Shown: positions 26,528 through 35,302 of the stretch, piece by piece
Position numbering within the stretch: the stretch's first letter is position 1
How the letters are laid out: each line of letters opens with the position of its first letter
Assembly (NCBI RefSeq): GCF_016908595.1
Contig: NZ_JAFBEC010000001.1
Location: 372,001 to 436,000 of the forward strand
Length of the DNA: 64,000 nt
Source of the DNA: Geomicrobium sediminis
GTDB taxonomy: Bacteria; Bacillota; Bacilli; Bacillales; Marinococcaceae
Direction: 5' to 3'
Program-made: the position numbers and the translations under genes
Notes under the pieces: generated by a model
Seen by the model: only the letters and a program-made list of their open reading frames with translations
The model's database searches: none
Told to the model about the DNA's origin: nothing

Positions 26528-27172
26528 TTGAATGTTTATGAACGTATGAAACAAGCGTTAATTACGGGAAAGTACAAACCAGGAGATCGCTTAACCGAAG
26601 AAGCGTTAACCGAAGAATGGAAGGTGAGTCGTACACCGATTCGTAGCGCATTGAAGCAATTAGAGTTTGACGGGCTCATCACCCCGCTAAAGCGAGGGTA
26701 CATCGTGCGTTCCTTTTCACAAAATGATATCCGTCAAATCTATGATGTGCGGTCTTTACTCGAAGGCTACGCTGCTAGTTTGAGTGCCATTCATCGAACA
26801 GAGCAAGACCTGTCCGACATGCACAAGGCAAACGAAGATTTTAAAACGATTATCATGAGTCGAGGGACAAATAAAACAGAACATATTCAAGATGTATTAA
26901 AGAAAAACCACAAGTTCCACGACACTGTGATTCGAGCTAGCAAAGACCCACATACTGAAGATCTCATCCGTAAGGTCGTTGTTTTACCTCTAGTGTTCCA
27001 TTCATTTTATTGGTTTGAACAACGAGGACTAGAACAGTCGTTTGAACTACATGAAGTCATTATACGTGCGATTGAAGACCAAGATAGCGCTCGCGCAAGG
27101 AGTGCAATGCATGAACATATTTATCAAGGAAGAGATCGTGTCCTTGAACAACTAAAAAGGAGTGATTTGTGA
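26528..27172 (+). CDS. GntR-family (FCD) transcriptional regulator
   Basis: I favour the TTG at 26528 (GAAGAGGT 8 bases upstream) over the TTG at 26480. The ~214-residue protein has an N-terminal winged helix (MKQALITGKYKPGDRLTEE, EEWKVSRTPIRSALKQLE, LITPLKRGYIVRSFS) and an all-helical C-terminal ligand domain of FCD type: DIRQIYDVRSLLEGYAA, NHKFHDTVIRAS and EHIYQGRDRVLEQL with the usual metal/ligand His residues. It should repress both the leftward CoA-transferase/symporter operon and its own operon with HMG-CoA lyase through the two TTGTATACAA sites. The effector is probably the pathway's acid or its CoA ester. Confidence 0.9.
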   Translation: MNVYERMKQALITGKYKPGDRLTEEALTEEWKVSRTPIRSALKQLEFDGLITPLKRGYIVRSFSQNDIRQIYDVRSLLEGYAASLSAIHRTEQDLSDMHKANEDFKTIIMSRGTNKTEHIQDVLKKNHKFHDTVIRASKDPHTEDLIRKVVVLPLVFHSFYWFEQRGLEQSFELHEVIIRAIEDQDSARARSAMHEHIYQGRDRVLEQLKRSDL

Positions 27173-28074
27173 TGATTACACTTTGTGAGGTTGGACCAAG
27201 AGACGGATTACAGAATGAACCGAAGCATGTGCCTACAGAGGACAAGGTTCAATTTATTGAGCAAGTCGTTGATGCCGGCGTAAAAAAAGTTGAAGCTGTA
27301 TCATTTGTGAACCCTAAAGTCGTTCCACAAATGGCTGATGCGGAAGATGTAATGAAAGCGATCAACAAGCGTAACGGTGTCACGTATGCCGGACTCGTGT
27401 TAAGCCGTTCAGGACTTGAACGTGCAATTGAGACAGACGTCGATTTACTACACGTCGTCGTTGCGACGAGTGACACATTTAATCAGAAAAATGCGAGAAG
27501 GACAGTTGATAAGGGTGTAGATGAAAACAGTGCCGTCATTCGGGATGCGAAAAATGCCGGACGACCATCTGCAGCTGTGTTAGCTACAAGCTTTGGATGC
27601 CCTTATGAAGGTCATGTTGATGAAACAAAAGTGTTACACGTCGTAGAACGTTTCTTAAACGCTGGTGCGACTGAAATTGTTCTTGCCGATACGACTGGAA
27701 TGGCGAACCCTACAAAAGTAAAGCAAATGGTGCGATTATTTAAGGAGAACTTTGGCGCTGATACACCCCTTGGATTACATTTCCACAATACACGTGGACT
27801 TGGGTTAGCCAATGTCATTGCTGGTTACGAAGAAGGTGTTACGACATTCGATGCTGCTTTAGGAGGGCTCGGTGGCTGTCCATTTGCACCAAATGCCGTT
27901 GGTAATGTCGCGAGTGAAGATCTCATCCATATGTTGCATGAAATGGGCATTGCGACAGACGTTGATTTAGAGAAACTTCTCAAAACCGCGAACTGGCTAG
28001 AACGCGTGATGGGCAAAACACTTCCTGGCATGGTCATGAAGGCAGGTCCTGCATATGAAACGACAAAAGCCTAA
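27172..28074 (+). CDS. hydroxymethylglutaryl-CoA lyase
   Basis: The enzyme cleaves HMG-CoA to acetyl-CoA and acetoacetate. The ATG at 27172 overlaps the GntR stop and follows AAAGGAGTG. The 300-residue TIM-barrel protein has VGPRDGLQNEP (catalytic Arg and metal Asp) at residues 7-17, SFVNPKVVPQMADAEDV, LADTTGMANP, and HFHNTRGLGLANV (metal-binding His pair). The catalytic-loop cysteine lies in GGLGGCPFAPNAVGNV. It is co-transcribed with the GntR gene. With the divergent CoA-transferase and symporter it would complete a route from an imported branched acid to acetyl-CoA. A citramalyl-CoA or related lyase activity is the alternative. Confidence 0.93.
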   Translation: MITLCEVGPRDGLQNEPKHVPTEDKVQFIEQVVDAGVKKVEAVSFVNPKVVPQMADAEDVMKAINKRNGVTYAGLVLSRSGLERAIETDVDLLHVVVATSDTFNQKNARRTVDKGVDENSAVIRDAKNAGRPSAAVLATSFGCPYEGHVDETKVLHVVERFLNAGATEIVLADTTGMANPTKVKQMVRLFKENFGADTPLGLHFHNTRGLGLANVIAGYEEGVTTFDAALGGLGGCPFAPNAVGNVASEDLIHMLHEMGIATDVDLEKLLKTANWLERVMGKTLPGMVMKAGPAYETTKA

Positions 28075-28124
28075 TGTTATGAAAAATGACAGGTCCAGTC
28101 TTCTTCGTTCATGAAGATGAGTGC

Positions 28125-28152
28125 TTGACAAACAAGGATATTAAGATACAAT
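28125..28152 (+). promoter_or_regulatory. sigma-A promoter of the T-box/argS unit
   Basis: A consensus TTGACA at 28125-28130 and TACAAT at 28147-28152 are separated by 16 bases, placing the start of transcription near 28159, just before the T-box leader. Confidence 0.75.
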
Positions 28153-28159
28153 AAACCTC

Positions 28160-28386
28160 ACTATACAATCGACGATGAAGAGAGTAGCGATGATGTTCAC
28201 TCACAGCGAGCCGGGTTTGGTGCAAGCCGGCAGGAACAGAATCGTGAAGCGGACTTCTAAGATGCTGTTCTGAACATTTGAGTACGAACAGCCGGCAATC
28301 ACACCGTTATGTGAAAGTGAACGTTTCATACGTTAACGAGAGTGGTACCGCGGGACCCCCGCCTCTTTTTTGAGGTGGGGGTTTTT
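28160..28386 (+). promoter_or_regulatory. T-box leader (tRNA-Arg sensing) upstream of argS
   Basis: The conserved T-box sequence AGAGTGGTACCGCGG is at 28339-28353. The Stem I region has the GA-rich segment AGAGAGTAGCGATG near 28180, the AGCGAGCCGGG and GGTGCAAGCC elements at 28204-28228, and an internal CGT at 28243-28245 in the usual specifier position, which is an Arg codon. The terminator is 28355-28386: ACCCCCGCCTC with GAGGTGGGGGT and a T run. Uncharged tRNA-Arg should favour the antiterminator and switch on argS. The specifier assignment is inferred from position only. Confidence 0.9.
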
Positions 28387-28407
28387 CGTCGTAAAAAGGA
28401 GCGTTTT

Positions 28408-30045
28408 ATGAATTTGCTAAAAGAAGAAATAGCGAACGTCTTATCGTTAGAACTGTCCGTTCCCATCTCAATACAACTGTTTGAATACCCTAAACAACCG
28501 ATTCATGGCGATCTCTCTATTCCTTGCTTCATACTCGCAAAAGAATTAAAAATGTCGCCTCATGATATTGCATTGCGTATTCAAACGATACTTTCTGCCG
28601 TTACGAGTATCGACGAAGTCGACGTCATCGGAGGTTATGCTAACGTGCATTTCAACCGTACAACATTTGCTGATTTGTTATTTTCTAAGAAAAAAAAGAA
28701 GATCACAAATCAAGGAACCGTTACGATTGATATGTCGTCACCAAACATTGCCAAACCATTCTCGATGGGACACCTACGATCAACCATCATCGGTGAATCC
28801 ATCGCTCGTTTGTACGAAAACCAAGGGTACACGGTCGTTCGCATTAATCATATCGGTGACTGGGGTACTCAATTTGGAAAGTTGATTGCCGCGTACAAAG
28901 AGTGGGGCGTACAAGAAGAGGTCGAAAAAGCGCCAATTCAAGAATTGTTAAAACTGTATGTACGTTTTCATAAAGAAGGTGACGAAGCTGATGGCAGACG
29001 ATGGTTCTACGAACTTGAACGAGGAAACGAAGAAGCGCTTAGCCTTTGGAAATGGTTTAAAACTGTGTCTCTATCGTCTTTTCAAGGCATCTATACAAAA
29101 CTCGGTGTAGCCTTTGATTCCTACGACAGTGAATCGTTTTATAATGATAAAATGCAAGCTGTCATTGAACAGCTTGAAATTCACCACTTACTCGAACAAT
29201 CCGAAGGCGCTCAAGTCGTCTCACTTGATCAAGAGCATTTGCCCCCTTGTCTTATCAAAAAATCAGACGGAGCAACGCTTTATGCTACACGTGATCTTGC
29301 AGCAGCAATCTATCGTAAACAAACGTATCAGTTTACACGTTCACTCTATATCGTCGGTAATGAACAAACTCTTCATTTCAAACAACTAAAAGCTGTCTTA
29401 CGTAAACTTGGCTATGAATGGTCTGAGCAGATGAAGCATATCAACTTTGGGATGATGCGTCTTGAAGGGAAAAAGATGAGCACTCGAAAAGGCAGTGTTG
29501 TCTATCTTGAGGACGTCTTATCCGAAGCGACTGCTCTCGCTGAACAGTACATGCAAGAAAAGAATCCTAATCTCCCAAACCGCCAAGAAGTCGCCCGTCA
29601 AGTCGGTGTAGGCGCGATTATTTTTAACGACTTGAAAAATGACCGTAGAAACGATATTGATTTTTCATTAGAAGACACGCTTCGTTTTGAAGGTGAAACA
29701 GGTCCTTACGTACAATACACTCACGTTCGTACGTATTCATTAATACGTGAACAGTCCTATACGTGGCAAGACGGTCAAAATGTTGAAGATGAAGCTTGGG
29801 AATGCCTTATTGTCCTCTCTAAACTAGAGGAAACAATCGCACGAGCGGCTGATACCCACGACCCTTCGCTTGTCGCTAGATACGTCCTGTCACTTTCACA
29901 AGCCTTTAACCGTTACTACAGTCAAACGCACATTCTAAAAGACGATGTCCATTTACAAAACCGCTTAAGCCTCGTTGACGCAATTAACGTAACGATCAAA
30001 GAATGCTTACACCTTCTCGTCATTGAAGCACCCAAAAAGATGTAG
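28408..30045 (+). CDS. argS: arginyl-tRNA synthetase
   Basis: The start is the ATG at 28408 after AAGGAG; the frame upstream is the T-box leader. The 545-residue class I enzyme has the N-terminal tRNA-recognition domain (HGDLSIPCFILAK), SPNIAKPFSMGHLRSTIIG at residues 111-129 as the HIGH region (SMGH here, with Ser for the first His), KKMSTRKG at 355-362 as the KMSKS region, and a C-terminal anticodon domain (QAFNRYYSQTHILKDD). This is the short SPNIAKPxxxGHLRST type rather than the SANPTGxLHxGHxR type found in B. subtilis. Transcription is controlled by the T-box leader. Confidence 0.95.
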   Translation: MNLLKEEIANVLSLELSVPISIQLFEYPKQPIHGDLSIPCFILAKELKMSPHDIALRIQTILSAVTSIDEVDVIGGYANVHFNRTTFADLLFSKKKKKITNQGTVTIDMSSPNIAKPFSMGHLRSTIIGESIARLYENQGYTVVRINHIGDWGTQFGKLIAAYKEWGVQEEVEKAPIQELLKLYVRFHKEGDEADGRRWFYELERGNEEALSLWKWFKTVSLSSFQGIYTKLGVAFDSYDSESFYNDKMQAVIEQLEIHHLLEQSEGAQVVSLDQEHLPPCLIKKSDGATLYATRDLAAAIYRKQTYQFTRSLYIVGNEQTLHFKQLKAVLRKLGYEWSEQMKHINFGMMRLEGKKMSTRKGSVVYLEDVLSEATALAEQYMQEKNPNLPNRQEVARQVGVGAIIFNDLKNDRRNDIDFSLEDTLRFEGETGPYVQYTHVRTYSLIREQSYTWQDGQNVEDEAWECLIVLSKLEETIARAADTHDPSLVARYVLSLSQAFNRYYSQTHILKDDVHLQNRLSLVDAINVTIKECLHLLVIEAPKKM

Positions 30046-30059
30046 TCTCTAACTTTAAA

Positions 30060-30096
30060 AACAAACGGCCATTCTACTAACGAATGGCCGTTTCAC
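30060..30096. terminator. bidirectional terminator between argS and pxpA
   Basis: AAACGGCCATTC (30063-30074) pairs perfectly with GAATGGCCGTTT (30082-30093), flanked by A-rich sequence on the left and TTT on the right, between convergent genes. Confidence 0.8.
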
Positions 30097-30100
30097 ATGA

Positions 30101-30859
30101 TTACTTGAACGCTTGTACCGTAATTCCTGCTGCTTCAACTTGCTCACGCACTTGCTTTGCAAAGGCTAAGGCATGTGCACCATCACCATGAATACAGACC
30201 GTATCTGCTTGAATGGCAATGTCTTTTGATTGTACCGTTTTCACTGTATGCTCAGTAACCATATGAATGACTTGTTCACTCGCGACATTCACATCTTCAA
30301 TGAGTGCATTCGCTTCACGACGTGATGTAAGCATACCGTTGTTCTGATACGTCCGGTCGGCAAATACTTCACTTGCCGTTTGAAGTCCTACAGCTTCTCC
30401 TGCTTCGATCAGCTTACTTCCAGCAAGACCAAACAAAATGAGCTGGTCGTCGATATCATACACAGCTTTCGCAATTCCGTTCGCAATCTCTTCGTTTCCT
30501 GCTGCCATATTGTAAAGTGCACCATGAGCTTTAACGTGTTGAAGGTGACCACCTTCAGCTTTGACAATGCCCATTAATGCACCGACTTGATATTGTACCA
30601 AGTCATACGCTTCATCAAACGAAAGATCCATTGAACGACGTCCAAATCCAATCAAGTCTTGCAAGCCAGGGTGAGCGCCTAAACGAACGTTGTGCCCCAA
30701 AGCGAGCTTCACCGTTTTCCGCATCGTACTTGCATCTCCAGCATGGAAACCACAAGCAATATTTGCAGAGGTCACGTAAGGTAAGATTTGCTCATCTGTT
30801 CCTTTGACATACGTACCAAAGCTTTCTCCCATATCACAGTTCAAATCAACTTTAACCAT
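30101..30859 (-). CDS. pxpA: 5-oxoprolinase subunit PxpA (LamB/YcsF family)
   Basis: This is the subunit of the ATP-dependent 5-oxoprolinase PxpABC that opens the lactam ring of 5-oxoproline to give glutamate. The 252-residue protein has [16 protein letters not shown] at residues 4-19, [16 protein letters not shown] near 35, [15 protein letters not shown] near 60, [12 protein letters not shown] near 110 and [17 protein letters not shown] near 165, all typical of LamB/YcsF. It is the last gene of the leftward operon pxpB-pxpC-ycsI-ycsG-pxpA, in reverse order to the B. subtilis ycsF-ycsG-ycsI-kipI-kipA locus. Confidence 0.95.
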   Translation of the reverse strand: MVKVDLNCDMGESFGTYVKGTDEQILPYVTSANIACGFHAGDASTMRKTVKLALGHNVRLGAHPGLQDLIGFGRRSMDLSFDEAYDLVQYQVGALMGIVKAEGGHLQHVKAHGALYNMAAGNEEIANGIAKAVYDIDDQLILFGLAGSKLIEAGEAVGLQTASEVFADRTYQNNGMLTSRREANALIEDVNVASEQVIHMVTEHTVKTVQSKDIAIQADTVCIHGDGAHALAFAKQVREQVEAAGITVQAFK

Positions 30860-30879
30860 TGTTTCTCCTCCTGTTCAAA

Positions 30880-32094
30880 CTAGAATAAGTCCAATAGTCC
30901 TCTGAATGCAATAATACTTGCACCTACAGTAACAACCGCTGTGATCGCTCCAAAGATAATGAGCCACATCGGATGCTTATAATCTCCAACAATGCTCTTT
31001 TTACGTGATGCAACGAGAATCGTCACTAAGATAATCGGTAAGATCATCCCATTTAGCGCACCAGCAATAATGAGTAGCTGTACCGGTTGACCAATGAGTA
31101 TGAAAATTGTAGCTGAAATCGTAATAAATCCTGCAATAAACCAGCTATTGTACTTCTCAAATACGGGATGGAATGAGCGGAGGAAGGAAATACTCGTATA
31201 CCCTACTCCAATTACTGAACTAATGGCTGCTACGAACAACACAACACCAAACATGTAATACCCGATATCACCAAGCCCTACAAGAAAAGCAGTAGACGCC
31301 GGGTTGTTCTCATCCAACGTGAAACCTGCACTAACGACACCAAGGAAAGCGAGGAATAAAAAGATTCGCATAACCCCTGTCGTTAAGATTCCATATGACG
31401 CTGCACGGCTTACAAAACCAACATTCTCTTTCCCTGTTACACCCGCATCAACAAGTCGATGACCACCAGCAAATGAGATGTACCCACCTACGGTTCCCCC
31501 GACGATCGTGACAATTGGTAAAAGTAAAATCATCCAATCTTCAGGAACAAATGTCCGAATTAAAGCTTCTTGATACGGTGGGTCTGTAGAAAACATCACA
31601 TAACCCGTCATAATAATCATAATGATACCAAAAGCCTGCATAAGTCTGTCCATCACTTTACCATAGTTCTTTATTGAGAAAATAATAATTGTAATGACTG
31701 CTGTAATTCCAGCTCCTAAAGCAGGTGGAAAATCAAAAAGCACGTTGAGTGCAAGACCGGCACCACCAAGGTTCGCGATATTAAATGCAAAGCCTCCAAA
31801 AATAATCAAACCGGCAATCACAAACCCTAAACCAGGTAAAACCTTATTCGCAATTTCTTGTCCCCGCATTCCCGAAACCGAAATGACACGCCAGATGTTT
31901 AGCTGCACACCGATATCAATAATCAACGAAACGACAATCGCAAATGCAAAGCTCGCCATAAATTGCTCTGTAAATGTCGCCGTTTGCGTAAGAAATGCTG
32001 GACCGATAGCAGAAGTCGCCATTAAAAAGACCGCACCACGCAAAAAGCGGTTCCGTTCCTTATCTGTCAATTGTCGTTGTAAATTTGCTCCCAT
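30880..32094 (-). CDS. NRAMP-family transporter (YcsG-like)
   Basis: The 404-residue protein has about eleven membrane segments with SAIGPAFLTQTATFTEQF near residue 30, the NRAMP position normally reading DPGN in metal transporters. That metal-binding motif is absent here, so the substrate may not be a divalent metal. It lies 20 bases upstream of pxpA and 20 bases downstream of the YcsI-like gene in the pxp operon, as YcsG does in B. subtilis, which makes 5-oxoproline or a related compound a plausible substrate. The ATG follows TAGGAGG. Confidence 0.87.
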   Translation of the reverse strand: MGANLQRQLTDKERNRFLRGAVFLMATSAIGPAFLTQTATFTEQFMASFAFAIVVSLIIDIGVQLNIWRVISVSGMRGQEIANKVLPGLGFVIAGLIIFGGFAFNIANLGGAGLALNVLFDFPPALGAGITAVITIIIFSIKNYGKVMDRLMQAFGIIMIIMTGYVMFSTDPPYQEALIRTFVPEDWMILLLPIVTIVGGTVGGYISFAGGHRLVDAGVTGKENVGFVSRAASYGILTTGVMRIFLFLAFLGVVSAGFTLDENNPASTAFLVGLGDIGYYMFGVVLFVAAISSVIGVGYTSISFLRSFHPVFEKYNSWFIAGFITISATIFILIGQPVQLLIIAGALNGMILPIILVTILVASRKKSIVGDYKHPMWLIIFGAITAVVTVGASIIAFRGLLDLF

Positions 32095-32114
32095 GAGCTT
32101 GTTTCCTCCTAGCG

Positions 32115-32888
32115 CTACAGTACACCTAGCGTTTCATTTTTTACATTCGTAATATACATATGCCCTGGAGCATGAGTGATCATACTTAACCCATTTGCCT
32201 TCGCTGCCGCCTGAGGAGTAACACCACATGCCCAAAACACCGGAACTTCGCCTTCTTTAATCGTTACGGCATCCCCATAATCAGGCGTTGTGATGTCGTC
32301 AATACCAATCGCTTTAGGATCGCCAATATGAACCGGTGCCCCGTGGACATCTGGAAAACGTGACGTCACTTGGACTGCTCGTACCGCGTCTTGCTGTGAC
32401 ATCGGGCGCATGCTAACGACCATTGGACCACTAAACGGACCTGCAGGAATGGTATCAATATTCGTTTCAAACATCGGAACATTGCACTTCTCTTCATTGT
32501 GGCGAATTGGGATGCCATTTTGTCTTAGTGCTTCTTCAAACGTAAAACTACACCCGAGCAAGAAAGCGACCGAGTCTTCGGTCCAATACCCCGTCACATC
32601 GTTGACGGACTTCAGGAGTTTCCCTGCTTCATACACTTGATACTTCGGAAGATCAGTACGTAGATCGTTTTGCTGTCCGGTCAATACTGGTTTCGGTGAG
32701 CCGACATCCGTGACGTCAAGAATTGGACATGCTTTTTTGTTACGTTCACAATAAACGAGAAAATCAAACGCATACTTTTTATCAAGAACGACAAGGTTCG
32801 CTTGAGCGTAACCGTCAGCAACTCCCGACGTTGGTGTTGTAAATGAAGCACTTCTGATCTCTTCCATAATAGCTTCTCGCTTTTTCAT
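32115..32888 (-). CDS. DUF1445 putative hydro-lyase / D-glutamate cyclase-like (YcsI)
   Basis: The start is the ATG at 32888 (AAGGAGCG upstream); it overlaps the pxpC stop as TAATG. The 257-residue protein has SGVADGYAQANLVVL, FLVYCERNKKACPILDV, FLLGCSFTFEEAL, RHNEEKCNVPMF and HIGDPKAIGIDD, with ACGVTPQAAA near the end, all characteristic of the DUF1445/YcsI family. Its mammalian relative DGLUCY converts D-glutamate to 5-oxoproline; a similar reaction feeding PxpABC is a reasonable inference from the operon. It lies in the pxp operon between pxpC and the NRAMP gene. Confidence 0.88.
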   Translation of the reverse strand: MKKREAIMEEIRSASFTTPTSGVADGYAQANLVVLDKKYAFDFLVYCERNKKACPILDVTDVGSPKPVLTGQQNDLRTDLPKYQVYEAGKLLKSVNDVTGYWTEDSVAFLLGCSFTFEEALRQNGIPIRHNEEKCNVPMFETNIDTIPAGPFSGPMVVSMRPMSQQDAVRAVQVTSRFPDVHGAPVHIGDPKAIGIDDITTPDYGDAVTIKEGEVPVFWACGVTPQAAAKANGLSMITHAPGHMYITNVKNETLGVL

Positions 32889-33904
32889 TACACACCCGCT
32901 CCTTTTAAACATTCGTTCCAACGCAAACGAATTCCGGCTTTTCGCTCAGTCATGGATCGTTCTTGTTGTACATACAAGTCTTCTGCTTCTTTAAATGAGA
33001 CAAGTTCAAAACGCATCGTTTCTGTTGGCCTCAATTGTGCCAAACGCGAAAGGTCCGCAGCAATTACTTGTGCCATGCGCGGATAACCTCCCGTCGTTTG
33101 ACGATCCGCCATTAAAATCATCGGCTTCCCCTCACTTGGAACTTGCACAGTACCGAAATCAACCGCTTCTGAAAGTACGTTAAAGGCTTCCTTTAATTCG
33201 AGCGTTTCCTCCGCTTCAAAACGATAGCCCATTCGATCTGATTGTGTCGTTAAGAAATAATCAGTATGAATGAGCTTCTTCTGACTATCCTCTGTAAAAC
33301 GGTCCCAGTGCGTCCCTTTAAATATACGAATGCTTTGGTTCGGTTCTTCATCCAATCGTAATGAATTTGCTCCCCATTTAAGAGCCTTCACAAAACCACC
33401 TGCTTGTTCTTTCATCCAGTTAAAGTACGGATGATCTGTTTCTTGAATTGCCAATACGTCCCCCTTTTGCAATGCTCGTCCTTCAAAGCCACCAAAGCCC
33501 GCGCGCAAATATGTACTATGACTATCCATTACTTGAGGAACATCAAATCCACCAGCTACTGCAACGTACGCACGAATTCCGTGTTTAATCGGCTTAAATG
33601 AAAGCATTTGACCTTTAGGAATGAAAAGAGGGACACCTAAGCTGTATTCTTTTCCATCAATGACTGGTTGCATGCCAGCACCTGTAACTGCGAGTAAAGC
33701 ATCGGTTTCAAACTTTAACGAGGGACCCGCAATCGTTAGTTCAAGAGCAGCAGCAAATTCATCGTTCCCGACGAGTTGATTGGCAGTGCGCAACGAAATC
33801 GTGTCCATCGCACCACTTTGCAACACACCTTGACGCAAATAACCAAATCGACCGATGTCTTGTACTGTCGTCTGCACCCCAGGCTTTACGACTTCAACTG
33901 TCAT
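32888..33904 (-). CDS. pxpC: 5-oxoprolinase subunit PxpC (KipA)
   Basis: The start is the ATG at 33904, after AAAGGAG. The 338-residue protein is of the biotin-dependent carboxyltransferase (AHS2) type: VVKPGVQTTVQDIGRFGYLRQG at the N-terminus, GAMDTISLRTANQLVGN, GAGMQPVIDG, FGGFEGRALQKGD, DRMGYRFE, then ILMADRQTTGGYPRMAQV near the C-terminus. The gene overlaps the end of pxpB by 11 bases. PxpB and PxpC together form the ATP-dependent half of 5-oxoprolinase. In B. subtilis the same protein (KipA) antagonises the KinA inhibitor KipI; whether that link to sporulation exists here cannot be told. Confidence 0.95.
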   Translation of the reverse strand: MTVEVVKPGVQTTVQDIGRFGYLRQGVLQSGAMDTISLRTANQLVGNDEFAAALELTIAGPSLKFETDALLAVTGAGMQPVIDGKEYSLGVPLFIPKGQMLSFKPIKHGIRAYVAVAGGFDVPQVMDSHSTYLRAGFGGFEGRALQKGDVLAIQETDHPYFNWMKEQAGGFVKALKWGANSLRLDEEPNQSIRIFKGTHWDRFTEDSQKKLIHTDYFLTTQSDRMGYRFEAEETLELKEAFNVLSEAVDFGTVQVPSEGKPMILMADRQTTGGYPRMAQVIAADLSRLAQLRPTETMRFELVSFKEAEDLYVQQERSMTERKAGIRLRWNECLKGAGV

Positions 33905-34637
33905 GGCTCTTTTCACTCCTTTCCTTAAGTTCGACAAACGCGTCTTTAGAAATTGGTTTAAACGTAACTTGATCACCCGATTGCAATAAGCTTGGCACAT
34001 CCCTATTTACATCAAACAACTTCAACGGTGTTTGACCTATCAATTGCCATCCCCCAGGTGTTGCCATGGGATACACACCCGTCTGGTGCCCTGCAATTCC
34101 AACAGATCCTGCAGGAACCTTTTCTCTTGGCTTCGATTTTCTCGGTGTGGCAATACGTTCATTCATCCCACCGATAAAGGGAAACCCAGGCGCAAAACCA
34201 ATCATATAGACGAGATACGTGCGCTCTGAGTGAAGCTGAATCACTTCATCTGTTGATAAACCGTTGGCATGTGCAACTTCTTGCAAGTCAGGACCATATT
34301 CTCCACCGTATAAAACAGGAATTTCGATTTTATTTGCTTCTAAGCTATTTTTCGTTGCGTACTCTAGCTGAGCAATTCGCTCCTTTAACTCCGCAATGAC
34401 CTGTTGTTGAATTGTAGTTTCATTGTTCGTTTTTATAACTTTCAAAGGATTATAGAAAAACGTAATGCCAGTATAACTTGGTACCGCTTCAACATACCCT
34501 TGAAACGGTTGCTCATCGATTACTTGCATAAACTGACTAACACGTGCATGCAGTTTTGGATCAATACCGTCACCAAATTTAACTGTTACTGCACGTTCAC
34601 TTAATTCGTAAAACTCAGCCTCTTTATATACTGCCAT
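33894..34637 (-). CDS. pxpB: 5-oxoprolinase subunit PxpB (KipI)
   Basis: The ATG at 34637 lies 6 bases after GAAGGAGG. The 247-residue protein matches the AHS1 domain: LSERAVTVKFGDGIDPK, YTGITFFYNP, IEIPVLYGGEYGPDLQEVA, LVYMIGFAPGFPFIGGMNE, TPRKSKPREKVPAGSVGIAG and QTGVYPMATPGGWQLIGQTP. It is the first gene of the pxp operon. In B. subtilis the homologue KipI inhibits the sporulation kinase KinA. No kipR-like IclR regulator gene is next to it here, in contrast with B. subtilis. Confidence 0.95.
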   Translation of the reverse strand: MAVYKEAEFYELSERAVTVKFGDGIDPKLHARVSQFMQVIDEQPFQGYVEAVPSYTGITFFYNPLKVIKTNNETTIQQQVIAELKERIAQLEYATKNSLEANKIEIPVLYGGEYGPDLQEVAHANGLSTDEVIQLHSERTYLVYMIGFAPGFPFIGGMNERIATPRKSKPREKVPAGSVGIAGHQTGVYPMATPGGWQLIGQTPLKLFDVNRDVPSLLQSGDQVTFKPISKDAFVELKERSEKSHDS

Positions 34638-34731
34638 CAAGGACCTCCTTCACGTCTCCAGAAAGAAATTATCACTATATTAGCATAATAAACGGACGTC
34701 TCCAACGTAGTACCTTCTAATACCAGGTCAT

Positions 34732-34764
34732 AAAAAACAGGCTAGACCAAACGGTCTAACCTGT
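34732..34764 (-). terminator. terminator after DinB gene
   Basis: ACAGGCTAGACC (from 34737) pairs with GGTCTAACCTGT (to 34764) with one wobble, followed by TTTTTTATG on the leftward strand, just past the DinB stop codon. Confidence 0.85.
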
Positions 34765-34769
34765 CACAT

Positions 34770-35246
34770 TTACATTTGGTCCTCTTTTGTAGGACCCATA
34801 ACGCCTGGCACTTGTAAGCCAGCTTGACGTAGCAATACAGTCATTTGGCCACGGTGGTGCGTCTGATGATTTACGAGCGTACGTAATAATGCTCCACGTG
34901 GAACATCTTGTCCCATCGCTTCAACCGTTTCTAACATCGCATCATCAGTAAGCTCACGCTTCACTGCCTCAACCGTATTGTCGACAGTCTGTTGGTAGCC
35001 GTCACGAATAGACGCAACTTGTGAAGGCACGTCATTACCATCTCCAACAGGATTTACATTCACACCAACGAGACTTAAAAAGAACGCCGGTGATGTTGCC
35101 AAATGCCAAGCTAACCAACCTAGTGAACTATGCCCTTCAACGATTGACACGTCAAGCTTCTCATCCGTGATCGCTGCAATGACTGCTACTGTCCCACGAG
35201 ATTCAAGTGTCCAATCTTGGATAAAATCTTCTACAGTTCGGTACAT
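34770..35246 (-). CDS. DinB-family protein
   Basis: The 158-residue protein is a four-helix bundle of the DinB/YfiT superfamily, with the three metal-binding His positions seen in LGWLAWHLATSP (His48 region) and TLVNHQTHHRGQMTVLLRQAG (near residues 125-145). Such proteins act as thiol transferases with bacillithiol or have unknown roles; the substrate here is not evident. The start follows AAGGAGTG. It stands alone, ended by its own terminator. Confidence 0.88.
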   Translation of the reverse strand: MYRTVEDFIQDWTLESRGTVAVIAAITDEKLDVSIVEGHSSLGWLAWHLATSPAFFLSLVGVNVNPVGDGNDVPSQVASIRDGYQQTVDNTVEAVKRELTDDAMLETVEAMGQDVPRGALLRTLVNHQTHHRGQMTVLLRQAGLQVPGVMGPTKEDQM

Positions 35247-35302
35247 GAATGTATCACTCCTTGTACAGAATCATAGCGTACTGACTCTCACCAATCAAAT
35301 CT

